Shown: positions 1 through 11,772, counted from the first letter of the stretch. The stretch is DNA of 64,000 nt from Asterias rubens (GCF_902459465.1 NC_047064.1:6536762-6600761), one strand, 5' to 3'. The notes: a model not told the origin generated them from the letters alone. Numbers and translations: made by a program.

Positions 1-241
1 TGTTTTCTTAGCAGTCGAGTTTTGGAGTCTGATTTTAAGGACAACTCTAAAGATAAACCCCCATTTAAACCCTTAGAATAAACTCCAATCTGGATTTCTC
101 GTATGTGTGTGTAACCTTCTGCTATGCAAAAGGGCTCAGTCAAAAAAATTAACTACCCACATCGGTCTGCATCCCCCTCCTCATTCTCGTTGCCCAAGTT
201 AAAACTTCTGTGTTCGCTGCAACAAGAACATCTCTATAAGG

Positions 242-628
242 TTAAAGGAACACGTTGCCTTGGATCGGTCGAATTGGTCTTTGAAAAGCGTTTGTAACCA
301 TTTTTTATAAAATGCATATGGGTAGAAAGATATTGTAAAAGTAGAATACAATGATCCACACAAACATGCCTCGAAATTGCACGATTTTCCTTTTACCTCG
401 TCGACTAACACGGTCGGTCATTTATGGGAGTCAAATTTTTGACTCCCATAAATGGCCGACCGTGTTAGTTAGCATAGTAAAAGGAAAACCACGCGATTTC
501 GAGGCAAACTTGTGTGGATCATGGTATTCTACTTTTAAAACATCGTTCCAACCATATGCATTTTATAAAAAAAGGTTACAAACGTTTTTGATAGACCAAC
601 TCGTCCGATCCAAGGCAACGTGTTCCTT
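242..628. mobile_element. Fold-back MITE, family R2, copy 1
   Basis: The two halves of this element are near reverse complements of each other, so the whole 387 bp is one long inverted repeat. It begins TTAAAGGAACACGTTGCC and ends with the complement. The symmetry centre is at about 436, between GGGAGTCAAA and TTTGACTCCC. Two relatives lie at 3293 and 35279. There is no coding capacity, so it is a non-autonomous fold-back or MITE-type element. The short ORFs inside it are chance. Confidence 0.85.
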
Positions 629-660
629 GAAAGCCTGTAGTGCATAATGACATCCCGATC

Positions 661-955
661 ATAACCAGAGCCTGTCAGTGGGAGACTTCGGACCCCAAGG
701 TGGCATCAGACATTTCATAGAGCTGCTAAGCACAAAAAATTGCTTAGCATGACATTTCTTCCTTGATAAAAACTTGATTGCCAATTCCAAATGTCCATAT
801 GTTGCATTATGCTTGTTACTGGTAGTCAGCTGTTGTTTGCTTATTCCTGAAAATCACGTGGAAATTTGGTTGGTAATCCTATTTTTATCAAGGCAAAAAT
901 TTCATGCTAAGCACATTTTTGTGCTAAGCAGCTCTATGAAATTGGGCTCTGGTTA
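661..955. mobile_element. Hairpin MITE with TAACCAGAGCC termini
   Basis: The ends are TAACCAGAGCC and its complement GGCTCTGGTTA. Inside, TTTCATAGAGCTGCTAAGCA near 713 is mirrored by TGCTAAGCAGCTCTATGAAA near 925. CCTTGATAAAAA near 762 is mirrored near 885. The element is a long imperfect inverted repeat with no protein. No second copy was recognised in the window. Confidence 0.7.
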
Positions 956-3292
956 AGTCAATTTGTTAACACAGTTCGGAGCATGCGCACACCTCGAAAT
1001 CATTCGATGTCTCTGACTGTGCTGCCACCTAGCATCATACAAAGTCCCATCTGGTCCCAAAATCGGGCGTCTGGAGTCTTTAAGGTGATTTGATTCATAA
1101 ACGAATGTTATCGGGTTTCGACAATTAGAGAAATTTGAATGCTCTCTACGGTTTTTAAAAACATTAAAACCACTCAGTGATTTCATTGGCTCGGTAAGAT
1201 TTTTAAAGGGCTCAACGCAATCAAGCATTACATCTTGGACCAAAATGACAAAAAGAAACAAATAGTTTAAAAACTAATTTTAATCAACTTTATCAATTCC
1301 TAGATACCACGTAGTGTCAGTTTCCATATTACACTGCCAGCATTCATATTTTCACTTGACCTCAAAAATGAAACGTGGAGAAAAAAAATCTTAATGTTTA
1401 GAACAGCCTGAATGTTTTTAGCAAAAATACACTAGTAATACAATGTTAATTAAAATTATTTATACTCTAATTAATTAAAATTAACTTTTGTCTTTGGCGT
1501 TTAGTGAAGGAGATTTGTAATTATAGTGCGCCCCTAGAGTATGATATTAATTTGGTAAATTATTTTGCCAATTATCATGAAAAGTCTTTAGCGGAAAAGT
1601 ATTGCTTGACTAATTGCTGCTCTTGAAACTTTAGCGGGAAAGGGGTGGTGATAACAAAAACTCATTGTATGGTATTTGGGCTAGTAACCTTTTTATCTTG
1701 TTAGCAAAAGTTGTTGGTGTTTAGGTTATGTTTATACTAAACTGGATCTTTGTTAGCTGTTACTTAATTTATTACTGCTGTGTATGATAATAATATCAAA
1801 CACTAGCTGATTCGCTTAATGCTCATCTCGTAATTTGTTATACCAGTAAACCTCTAGTTGGAGGCCTCGAAAGCTGTCAATAATAAACGTTTTATGGTGT
1901 TATGAATTCTATGTATAATAATGTAATTTCACAAATCCTCAGGAAGTTACGTTTAGCATTGTAACAAGGGTGGAAAGGGACCAATTCTTTCCACGCACTT
2001 ACATTTTTTTCGTTGTTTGGGGAAAAGATAGTTTTGATTACGGGAGTTTTTGTGATTTCATTTACTTTTCTAATATTGCTGTCCTTTCCACCAAACAAAC
2101 AAAATCGTAAAGTTGAAGGCGTTACCATTATTATTTACAGTGTTACTTACCAAAAAGCAAGGGCTGTTGGTTGTAGTGCTTGACCCGTTAACATTCTAAC
2201 CTTTCTACTCGGATTCTCCACCACGTTGTTACCAAGGGAGGCACAGGACGGACGAACGAAAGGAAAGAAGTTGACCCATAAATTCTGGTCCAGAGGTTTG
2301 ATTAATGAACTGTTTGTTGTACATGAGTGACAACATGAAATATGGAAGGTGTAGGACATGTTGACGGCATCACGCCGGAGAACCACCAACCCTGACCAAA
2401 AGCAGACAGCTATAGGTTATTGAATTGGTTACGTAACCCGTGAACGAGTTAGAGTCCAGCTGGAGGAATTTGTAATCCTACTGTCGGTGTCAGTAATACA
2501 ATACAACATGTATAACAATGTCAGATTACCATTTTCCCTCAATGATCGGTTGTGTACGAATGAAGGGCTGAGGCTGAGGCTATGGCTACGTGTATGCTTA
2601 GCCAGTCCTTAAACGCCTATTCCGCTTTTTAATAAAGAGGCAACAACAATATTTCTGTATGGTTGGAGACTTGTTTTCCAAATTCAATAAGTTTTTTTGT
2701 CACAATAAAAAATCTCCTTTATCTTCGGATTTGCAAGTATTCATTTTTCGAACTTGTTTGTAATTATTATGCCCTTTGTGAATGGGAAATGTTGCTTGTT
2801 TTTAAGAGTTTTAGACTGATGTTAATTATGTTTTAAAATGCTGAATGGCTTCATTTCTATTTAACAGTTTATCTATTAAATGATTAAATGTGGTGTTTGA
2901 AAAAAATTACTTTGGGTGCATTTATACTTTTGTTTGTTTTCAAAAAAACTGTCTATCAGTAAGACTTCCACGCCCCGCACCACCCACCTCCAAAATGCCA
3001 AAAATTGAAGTGTTTTACACTGCTTACGTATAGATTATGCTTGTATTTGAGCTTAATGTGTAGGCCTATAGCTACCTATACTCTCCATATCCTAGGTTGC
3101 TTACTAACTGTTCTCATGTCACATGAGAGATGTCATTTTAAAGTATATAAGATTGGATGGGTAAAATCTTTTTGAATGAGTGAAAGTTGAATTCGGATTC
3201 TTCAATCTGAACTTCAAACAGATACTATTTCTTGAAAAAACGTTTTCGTTCCAATCAAATTGTTGAACAAGGAAACCAAAAGTATGTACATC
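956..3292. other. Intergenic, no recognised gene
   Basis: AT-rich sequence with stop codons in all frames and nothing I recognise. The only gene-like pattern is a weak minus-strand exon candidate at about 2152-2391: an AG acceptor after a pyrimidine-rich run, about 240 bp open in one frame, then GTAAGTAA at the donor. No protein family is recognised in it, so it is not called as a gene. Confidence 0.5.
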
Positions 3293-3678
3293 TTAAAGGA
3301 ACACGTTGCCTTGGATCGGACGAGTTGGTCTATTAAAAGCGTTTGAAACCCTTGTTATGAAATGCATATGGTTAGAAAGATGTTTTAAAAGTAGAATATA
3401 ATGATCCACACAAGTATCACTCGAAACTGCACGGTTTTCCTTTTACGTCGCGAACTATCACGGTCGGCCATTTATGGGAGTCAAAAGGGAGTCAAAATTT
3501 TGACTCCCATAATGGCCGACCGTGTTAGTCGACAGGGTAAAAAGAAAACTACGCAATTTCGAGGCATATTTGTGTAGATCATTGTATTCTACTTTTACAA
3601 TATCTTTCTTACCATATACATTTTACAACAAACGGTTACAGACCAACTCGACCGATCCAAGGCAACGTGTTCCTTTAA
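3293..3678. mobile_element. Fold-back MITE, family R2, copy 2
   Basis: Same family and long inverted-repeat architecture as 242-628, starting TTAAAGGAACACGTTGCC. Near its centre the word GGGAGTCAAAA occurs twice in direct succession before the mirrored TTTTGACTCCC, an 11-bp duplication at the hairpin tip. Non-coding. Confidence 0.85.
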
Positions 3679-4379
3679 CCTTCCATTTTGTTGTACATGA
3701 CTTTGTATAATGTTTGTTTTCATGTTGGAAACTTAATACATTATATATAATGTCGATACATCACGATAATCATTGTATACACAACTTTTTAATAGCTTCC
3801 GCAGTGCTCATAAGTTACCGACTTTCTGTTTTTGCTGAAAACACAGCGTGAGGCTTTAATTGAGTCTGACAATGAATTGTCACCCGGCGAATGTTTTCAT
3901 ATCAAGCTCATGGTCACGTCAAGTTCTATGTCTAGAGTCTAATTGCTTTGGACAAGACGAGTCAGTGACAAGGCTGTTAAAATCGAGACGCCGTCCCAAG
4001 GTTACTCCGAAAGATCGATGATAAAACTGGGTTAAAATGTTACAGTTTTAATTTGATTCCGAGACCTCAGATTTAGAATTTGAAGTCTCGAAATCAAGCA
4101 TCTGAAATCACACAACTTTGTGTGACAAGAGTGTTTCTTCTTTCGTTATTATCTCGCAACTAACGTTTTTTTAAACTAATAATGGTGAACTTTTCTGGAA
4201 CTCTGCAGTATTCAAATTAATAAGCACAAGAAATGCACAGTCTATATCGAGTGTCTCTTAGGACGAAAACAATAAGCATCGATGGAACACAGGCAAACTG
4301 TAGTATTTTGTTACACACAAATATCTCGAAACTAAGGCGTGTACTGAGTGACTGTCTTTGTTTAATCAAATGAATGCCA
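3679..4379. other. Intergenic with a fragment of MITE R1
   Basis: Mostly unrecognised sequence. Positions 4053-4160 match the inner part of family R1 (the GAGACCTCAGATTTAGAA / GAAGTCTCGAAATC hairpin followed by TTATTATCTCGCAAC). The termini of that copy are missing. Confidence 0.6.
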
Positions 4380-4516
4380 GTAAGGCCGTGTCCGAAACGG
4401 CGACTTCGGCTACAGCTACGGCTAGATCGCGCGCGTCTGCCTATTCTTCAACACTGGTAGACGCGCTGATCTAGACGTAGCTGTAGCCGAAGTCGCCGTT
4501 TCGGACACGGCCTTAC
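4380..4516. repeat. Long GC-rich hairpin
   Basis: Nearly perfect arms of about 40 bp, GTAAGGCCGTGTCCGAAACG at the left and its complement at the right, flank a loop of about 50 bp that carries weaker complementarity. The arms are far more GC-rich than the surroundings. It is probably a solo fold-back element. No other copy was seen in the window. Confidence 0.8.
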
Positions 4517-5556
4517 AATCAAAGAACTATTTATGCTTTATACAAGGACATGGGTGTAGCCATCAACTAAGATTACACAATAATGTATACTGAAAACACG
4601 ATACTAGGTTTTAATATTTAATTATCTGATAAATAGTGTGTTGCAGCTTTAATTTCACAAAATTACTAACCTTTAGAAAATTAACCTTCATTTATTTCCT
4701 TTATCAATAACCTTTGCATTGACATCGTCCGGCCGCCATCTTAGAGGTGATACTATGACCCTTTTCGAAACTACTGCTTTGGCTTTGGATTCGGGTTCAG
4801 GCTTTGTTCTCTCGTCTGAAGCCCTCGATTGGTTGAATGAGCATGTGTGTTGTCAGCGTGGAGCAGTTTAAAGATTCTATGTCAGATTTTTTGCCGATTT
4901 GACCCAACAATTTTGATTTAAAATTCAATAGGTGTTTTTGATGGGAGTCGAGAAAGTTACAAGCTTTCATTTGAGCCATTCCTCGAAAAAGTCCGCCATT
5001 TTTTAGAAGCAGTGAAATAAAGTGCTCAAAATTAGTTTTTGTCGGGATCCCGATAATATATCACGTGACCAATTATTATGTGTTTTATAAGAAACGTTTT
5101 AAATTTTTGTCATGTTTCCTGACCATTAAAAGTAAAAGTTTAACCCTTTTTTCGTTAGAGCGATTTGTTTAATGTTTGGGGCCAAAAATCTGACACAGCA
5201 TCTTTAACCAATCGAGGGCGAGCATTTTTACCTTTCTTCTTGTTTTCGTTCTCGTTATCGGGGCCTAGGCCTATACATGAAATCAGATGAAAACCCATTG
5301 TTATTGTATTAAATTATTTTAGAATTGGTGATTGCATGTTTCGTGTGATTTTTTACTCAATTTGCAAATCACAAGAAAAACAAAAACATTGGTATCACCA
5401 CATACAACAACTAACAGTAGTGTGTTAAAAGAGTTATGGGGTGTATTCAAATTTCAATCTATTACATATTTATAAATACCTCACAATGACGTGCTCTGTG
5501 TCTGTGTGAACAAAAAATCGGTTTTGTGTAATTTACAAGATTTCCCTTAACAGTAC
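4517..5556. other. Intergenic, nothing recognised
   Basis: AT-rich sequence without a recognisable gene, repeat or RNA. Short ORFs here have no family resemblance. Confidence 0.5.
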
Positions 5557-5905
5557 TTAAAGCCATTAACAGACACACAAAAAAGTTCACAGATTTGCAA
5601 ATAATTTACAGGGTTTACAGAAGGTAATGAGAAAGACTAATCTTGAAATATTTTCTCATGAAATGCTTTACTTCTTGAGGAAACATTAAAACAATACCAA
5701 TTCTCGATAGCGAGAATTACGGATTTATTTTTTAGCACATGTCATGACGGAAACAAGGGTGGGTTTTCCCGTTATTTTCTCCCGACTCCGATGACCGATT
5801 GAGCCTAAGTTTCCACAGGTTTGTTATTTTATATATAAGTTGTGATACACGAAGTGTGGGACTAGGAAAATACTGTTTACCGAAAGTGTATAATGGCTTT
5901 GAGAC
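5557..5905. mobile_element. MITE family R3, diverged copy
   Basis: It starts TTAAAGCCATT and ends CCGAAAGTGTATAATGGCTTT, which are inverted termini. The interior matches the other R3 copies: AAACAAGGGTGGGTTTTCCC, CCCGACTCCGATGACCGATT and ACACGAAGTGTGGG. Other R3 copies are at 9031, 29208, 41251, 47053, 52332 and 57620. Non-autonomous, no protein. Confidence 0.8.
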
Positions 5906-6742
5906 GAATTGCCAGTATCAACATTATGATTTGCATTGTGACATCAAACTTTGCTTAGCAATAAAGATCGATTTGCAGTTATGATCGACCTTAGCTCTCA
6001 AATAAATCGAGCACTGACCTCATTGTATCATAGTGTTTAGAAGTCTGGAATTCGAAAATATTAACCTGTATTGTTTTTTCTCTCTCACCACGATCGAACA
6101 TTAGTCTTAATTTCTATCAGCTATACAATCTCAACGATGATAATTTTACAAATTCATCTTTAAGTTCTCAGGAACGGGACTGTTAAATGGGTAGAGTGAA
6201 AGTAAAAATGAAAAAAAAAAATTGTTTTGGTTGACATGAAACTGTTTTTACTCTACCATGGTGATTGCAAGTTTATAATTTTCACACACAAAAAACCGAA
6301 TCATGGCAAATATATTGTTCAGATAAATGAATTAGATTATATGTGCTGTATTTAATAAATAATGATATTACGCGCCAAGAACAACGGTAGCAAAACTGTC
6401 TTAAGTCGGCTGCAGGTCGACCTACGATTTTCTTGCGCCCGCATTGAACCGTCAGCAACGCGCAGACAATTATGCTCAGGTCACAACCACTGAGAAATCG
6501 TGCGCCTGCGATTGGTTTCCGACCGTCGGGATCTCGTCGTACAAGTTGAAATTGTTCTATTCTTGCGACTGTTTTTTTTTTGTCGAGCGGCGACTGTTTC
6601 AGATTGTCTTAAAATCATCGCAGTTACGCTCAGGTCGTAAATAATCGCCAACTGAAAAGTTCCCGGTGGTCTTAGCTCAGGCGCACTTTGATCCTGAAAA
6701 GTCAGTCGCCGACTGTTTTTTGTTAACACAATGTCGACCCGA
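5906..6742. other. Intergenic, nothing firm
   Basis: No gene recognised. From about 6390 the composition becomes more GC-rich and a few words recur (GCTCAGGTC at 6475 and 6629), which suggests an old repeat, but no family could be assigned. Confidence 0.4.
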
Positions 6743-6915
6743 GGCCGGTGTCAGATGCAATTGTGTCCGCCATGCAATACTATCCGCTCCGGACACTTTT
6801 GCATATGCACTCGTATCCGGGGCTATGCAAAAACCGTTCGGCGGACATTATTGCATATGCAACAATGTCCTCCGGATAGTATTGCATAGAGGACATAATT
6901 GCTTGCGACACCGGC
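6743..6915. mobile_element. Short hairpin MITE beside a receptor stop codon
   Basis: GGCCGGTGTC at the left end is mirrored by GACACCGGC at the right. Inside, ATGCAATACTATCCG is mirrored by CGGATAGTATTGCAT. The element is about 170 bp. Its right end falls one base before the stop codon (6917-6919) of the minus-strand receptor, so it supplies the start of that gene's 3' untranslated region. Confidence 0.75.
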
Positions 6916-6916
6916 G

Positions 6917-7921
6917 TTAGTTCACCGGTGCTGTTGATCGTGTAGCGGCGGGTACGGACAAGGTCAGCCCATGGTTAGACTCCTCTCCAGGACGCACTCG
7001 GTTTCGACCAAATCGGCTCCGTACAAGTTGCTTGAGCTGTGTACGGAAATGCTCGTACTTGAAGCAATAAACGGCTGGATTCACGCTCATGTTGCACATG
7101 ACCAGTGCAGTAAATGCATCCGACGCGTACTTAACTGAGAATGTTTTCTGGTCAGTTACGATGACGCCAACTGCTAAGAGTAAACGCAACGTCTCCACCG
7201 GCGTCCAACAAATGAAGAACATGCAACCAGCGATCAGCATCGTCATGATGACGTTTCTCTTAGCCTTACTAAAGACACCATCTTGCTGATTGGCGTTAGC
7301 ATTGTCAATCTTGTGTCGAAGAACGAGGAGTATTTTAATGTACGAAAAGGACATTAGGATCACAGGAATGATATATTCGCAAATGATTATCACGTAAGGG
7401 ATCATAGCTACCACAAAGTTACGACTTATGGCATAGATGATAATGCAACGATTCCACTTGACTGTATATACAAAAACAAATGTCAGCGCATACATGAAAC
7501 CAATGATCCAAGCAGCACACATTGAAATTTTGATCTTGAAGAGTGAGCAGTAGTTGCGGTGTTTGACCGGATAGCACGTGGCAAGAAAACGCTCCAGCGA
7601 TATCACTACCAGATTGTACGTGGATACTGAACTCAAACCCCAAACAAAAAAGTCTGAGTAAATGAACCTACAGAGAAATACACCGAAGACATTTCCCTCC
7701 AAATTCTCCAGAAGCGAAGTTTGTTTGATTCCAGTCATGAGGAGAAACACCAAACCAGAGACGAAGTCGATGATGGATTGGTGACGGATAAGTCGGTTAC
7801 TAAAGGATTTAAAGTGTTTACGTCTGACCGTCATGACAAAAATCACCAAACCGTTTCCGAAGATTGCCGAGCATGCGATGGCAACGTTGAACGCAGTTGC
7901 CAATCCGCCACTTGATGCCAT
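6917..7921 (-). CDS. Intact rhodopsin-family GPCR, candidate chemoreceptor
   Basis: A single-exon seven-helix receptor of 334 residues, expected in the plasma membrane. Visible landmarks are G22-N23 in TM1, D52 in TM2, C84 at the top of TM3, E110-R111-F in place of DRY, W138 in TM4, C159 in extracellular loop 2 (partner of C84), P186 in TM5, CWTP at 238-241 and NPAVY at 281-285, followed by an amphipathic helix 8. An ATG 24 codons upstream is open, but MASSGGLA aligns with the MAS-x-GLA start of every paralogue, so 7921 is chosen. It belongs to the group with NANQQDGVFSK in loop 3, like the copies at 48-62 kb. Ligand and coupling are unknown. The lineage-specific tandem family suggests chemosensation. 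Confidence 0.93.
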   Translation of the reverse strand: MASSGGLATAFNVAIACSAIFGNGLVIFVMTVRRKHFKSFSNRLIRHQSIIDFVSGLVFLLMTGIKQTSLLENLEGNVFGVFLCRFIYSDFFVWGLSSVSTYNLVVISLERFLATCYPVKHRNYCSLFKIKISMCAAWIIGFMYALTFVFVYTVKWNRCIIIYAISRNFVVAMIPYVIIICEYIIPVILMSFSYIKILLVLRHKIDNANANQQDGVFSKAKRNVIMTMLIAGCMFFICWTPVETLRLLLAVGVIVTDQKTFSVKYASDAFTALVMCNMSVNPAVYCFKYEHFRTQLKQLVRSRFGRNRVRPGEESNHGLTLSVPAATRSTAPVN

Positions 7922-8049
7922 TGCAAAGTGAACCGAAAAGAAAAACGTAGAAAAAAAACCACTTGGGTTTTGGAGTCTGGTATTACACGTCACCGACGTC
8001 CAAGTTTTACGAACAATTGTCGAGTTTCTACCGTGAAATCCTTCTGGTA

Positions 8050-8530
8050 TGGATCTTCAATTAAAATGAAAACGCAATTACTTAGTTTGCAGTGAAATCA
8101 AAGCCCTTCTTCGATGTGAAATCTGACAAAATGTCGCTTCTACACGGAAGACCTCCGATGTTGCTGTCTTCTTCCTTCCATCAAGTGCAGTAATACTGGG
8201 GCAGAAAGCCAAAACGAAGCAGCCAAAGTGATCGAAAGTGTTTTTTTTAACAACTGCTTTCAGCAGCAAGGTGACCAATAAACGTGCCGCACTGAAGCTA
8301 AGGACCAATGAATAATTATAGGTGCGCATTTCTTTAATGAAGACGTCATACACAACAAGAAATTCAATAAATGTTTGACCCTTAATTACTTTTTTACTTT
8401 TTGAGGTGTGAAGAGTGATTCAATTAGAGCGAACAAACTGCTTGGAAATCAACTGACCAACGCGGTTGGTGTGAAAAACTACAATCAGGTACCCCGTTTT
8501 AGATTGAATTCGCTGATTTATTGATTGATT
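8050..8530 (-). promoter_or_regulatory. Conserved upstream module of the receptor family
   Basis: This stretch lies 130-600 bp upstream of the 6917-7921 receptor. It shares ordered blocks with 29830-30300, 31376-31660 and 33240-33600. The shared words include CTTCGATGTGAAAT, GAAGACCTCC, TTTCAGCAGCAAG, GACCAATAAACGTGC and GGTGTGAAGAGTGATT. Read on the gene strand, GACCAAT is ATTGGTC, a CCAAT-box-like site in the opposite sense. It is inferred to be promoter plus 5' leader because it keeps its place behind receptor genes and remnants. Confidence 0.55.
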
Positions 8531-9030
8531 TATACACCTCCGTACGTGCGGCAGTATTCAAGATGAACTGGACCAACAATATTAAATACGGCAGTGGGTG
8601 AACAATATTGTACTTTTCAGAGCAAAATTCATTCAAAAGTGATCTATTTATAATCAATTAAACTCTGTACATTTTCCTTTTTTCTTTAATATTATAGGTT
8701 TTCCCGGCCGATTTCAGTAAAAAATCATTCAGTTTCATTAACATGCCATCAAATTCAAGCATTTTCCCCTAATCCTCTCAAACTAGGGTTTCTTTTTAGC
8801 TCTTAATACATTCATTTTCGTTTTCGTGCACACATGATTGCATTTTTTTCAGATTAACTTCAGTCATTCTATTTTATTTATAGGTATTACACTTTACACT
8901 TTGACCATTCTTCTGACCAAACACAACTGTGTTTGTATTTGTGTTGAGGAACCGATCGCATACGTCAGCCAGTCGGTACTGCATCTCAAAGGAAACGGAG
9001 GTTTTACGGCTATCATCTAGGATTGTCTCA
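8531..9030. other. Intergenic, nothing recognised
   Basis: AT-rich sequence, with no repeat match seen within the window and no coding signal. Confidence 0.5.
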
Positions 9031-9409
9031 TTAAAGCCATTATACATTTTCGGCACAGAAAAAAAATATTAAAAGTTCACAGATTTACAAACAACTTACA
9101 GGGTTTACAGAAGGTAATGGTGAAAGAAGTCTCTTGAAATATTATTCAATGAAGTGCTTTACTTTTCGAGAAAACATAAAAACAATTATCAATTCTACTT
9201 GTCGAGAATTACGGATTTATTTTAAACACAAGTCATGACACGGCGAAACGTGCGGAAACAACTGGGTGGGTTTTCCCCGTTATTTTCTCCCGACTCCGAT
9301 GACCGATTAAGCCTAAATTTTCACAGGTTTGTTATTTTTTATATCAGTTGTGATACACGAAGTGTGGGCATGGACAATACCGGTTACCGAAAGTGTCCAA
9401 TGGCTTTAA
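9031..9409. mobile_element. MITE family R3, copy 2
   Basis: Inverted termini TTAAAGCCATTATACATTTT and CCGAAAGTGTCCAATGGCTTT bound the interior shared by the family (ACAGGGTTTACAGAAGGTAATG, CCCGACTCCGATGACCGATT). Complete at both ends, no coding potential. Confidence 0.85.
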
Positions 9410-9931
9410 ATAAAATAAAAAGACACGGTCAGTTTCCCCTGTGGTACACGTTTGTACGTGTTCAATAAACCAAAACCTTCACGGGCCGTCCTTTGGAAGC
9501 AAAAAAGCAAAATGGCCACTTTTCGGCCAAATTTGATTTTCCGGGATCTTAAAGAAGAAACCGCTCCCTCTTGTTCTTTACCATGTTTAGTTTTTAAAGT
9601 AATAATTATTTTGAGTACAATTTGTGCATAGGACATGGAGTCACGTGATTAAGTAGATCATCATCAGCGTTAACCCACACAGTTACTGAAAACCTTGTGT
9701 GTGTGAGGACGAGTACAACTAACAAAGATAAATTTACGTGTAACTAATTATAATAACAACTGACTGCATCTGTATGTCTGAAAGCTGCCCTTCTATGTAC
9801 ATGATTGTTGTACTCCGCACAATAGTCAACATAAAACCTAGCCTTGTCCAAGGCTCTTTACGCAAGCACCGGCCCGCTCTGAATTCACGAACTGCATTGA
9901 TGCTATACTGCACGGTACATAACAGTTCTTG
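9410..9931. other. Intergenic, nothing recognised
   Basis: No gene or repeat family was identified between the R3 element and the next hairpin. Confidence 0.45.
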
Positions 9932-10027
9932 ATACCGTGGGGTCGAAGCATTGTTTTTCGAGGTTGTTAAACCTGGTACAACCGAAGCCGCAACAGATTC
10001 GGACCCGTTGTTTCGACCCCACGGTAT
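9932..10027. repeat. Hairpin with 16-bp perfect arms
   Basis: ATACCGTGGGGTCGAA (9932-9947) is mirrored exactly by TTCGACCCCACGGTAT (10012-10027), with about 64 bp between. Probably a very short fold-back element. No second copy was seen. Confidence 0.65.
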
Positions 10028-10855
10028 GAAGTTCATGAATTTGGCCGTTGCTTGCGTAATGAGCCTAAGCGACACTCACTATTTACACATTTTAAACAGA
10101 TAGATAATAAATATCAACATTAAACACATTTTCAAAGGTAAAGGTTATTTACAATACTATTTAAAAACATCACCCTCTTTAAAATGTACCCGCCGAGCCA
10201 GGCAATGTTTTGACCGCATAACCAACCGTAATGAGTACGCATTCTAGACGTGTGAACAAGTCGTTAAATGTCTCTACTGTGGTGATAGCCTTCCCATACA
10301 CCACCACAACTCGACTATCTCACCGCGTGGGACCATTAACGACTTGTCCACAAGTCTAAAATCAAGTAGGCTGTACAAGTCTTTAAATGGGGCAGTGGTT
10401 AGGAGAAAGCACATTCGGTTTCACGGAGTAGCCTACTAGCGTGTGAGCAAGAAGTGCGTCAAATATACACATGACCTCAATTAGTCTAGTAAGTCAAACG
10501 AGAGCATAATCCGCCGATTGCGCAACATTTTCAATTCTTCAGGTATAGCAGGAGGTTCTAATCCCGGAGACTCTGTCCCTCATACGACGATATATAATTG
10601 TTATGCTTCCATCTTTATAATAGCGCCCTCGTTTGAATCAATTTTCTCAGTTTATCTTGCGGGAAGGGAAAGATCAATTTCGAAACCGGCTTCAAAGCCG
10701 ACATTTTAATTAAACTCACCCGTTTAACCGCCCAAAAAGAAGACTTTTGGTTTTGCCACCGACAAAAGAGGACGCTGTCCATTTTAATTAATGAACTTGC
10801 ACGAGCAATCTTTTTTTCACTTAATTTGTTTTGAAATCCCTTACGTATACACACT
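10028..10855. other. Intergenic with one weak inverted repeat
   Basis: TAGACGTGTGAACAAGTCGT near 10245 is mirrored imperfectly by ACGACTTGTCCACAAGTCTA near 10338, an imperfect hairpin of about 110 bp. No gene is recognised in the rest. Confidence 0.45.
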
Positions 10856-11205
10856 TTAAAGGCTGTGGACACTATTGGTAATTACTCAAAATAATTATTA
10901 TCATAAAACCTTTCTTGGTGACGAATAATGGGGAGAGGTTGATGATATAAAACATTGTGAGAAACGGCCCCCTCTGAAGTGCCATAGTTTTCGAGAAAGA
11001 AGTAATTTTCCACGAATTTGATTTCAAGACCTCAGATTTAGAACTTGGGGTCTCGAAATCAACCATCTACACGCACACAAATTCGTGTGACATGTGTGTT
11101 TTTTTCTTTCATTATTATCTCGCAAGTTCGTTGACCGATTGAGCTCAAATTTTCACAGGTTTGTTATTTTATGCATATGTTGAGATACACCAACTATGAA
11201 CCAAT
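10856..11205 (+). mobile_element. MITE family R1, copy lacking its right end
   Basis: It starts TTAAAGGCTGTGGACACTA, the R1 terminus, and contains the family interior: AAACATTGTGAGAAACGG, the GAGACC/GGTCTC hairpin and TTATGCATATGTTGAGATAC. It stops before the mirrored terminus. Complete relatives are at 18551, 22070 and 36058. Confidence 0.85.
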
Positions 11206-11772
11206 ATTTGTTTCAAGTGAATTTGAAAATATTAAAATTACCATGGGTAGGACCACAAAACCATTGTCGTGTGCTAAAAACGTTTTGTGTTTTCAAATTT
11301 TCAATTTTTTGTTAACGGTAAAAACCTCTCAAGGACGTAAATCGGTTCTGTGTAAATAACAAGAGCTGGGCGCGATTTTTTAAAGCAGTAAGATTCATCT
11401 TCATGTGAGTTGTCACATTAAGTTGTAGGTCGACGTGAAAGTTTAGTTCAATCTTGGCTATTAATGAAATCGAGCCCTTAACTCCTGTGGTGGACATTTT
11501 ACCTCGCATTTGAAAGTTTGGAAATCGAACTCATTCCTCGTAATTGAACGAAAAGCAGTCTTCATTTTTTAAAAGATTTGTTGAAGCTCAATGCCGGTTT
11601 GATATACATTATGAACATTTGTAAAATTAGTTTTTGGTGCTACAAAATTGTTTATATTTATTACATTTCGCCGCGGTGGCTATGATTATAATGGTCACAA
11701 AAAAAACAAATTCATGGCAAATTTACTTAATGACATAATGCGCCACGCAAAGCAGTGTATGACATTTCAATT
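11206..11772. other. Intergenic, nothing recognised
   Basis: About 570 bp between the truncated R1 element and a receptor pseudogene. No gene or recognised repeat. Confidence 0.5.

Noticed and set aside
351-647. 98-codon ORF with resemblance to ORFs at 199, 3522 and 35466
   Set aside because: The resemblance comes from the R2 fold-back element, which is read on either strand in each copy.
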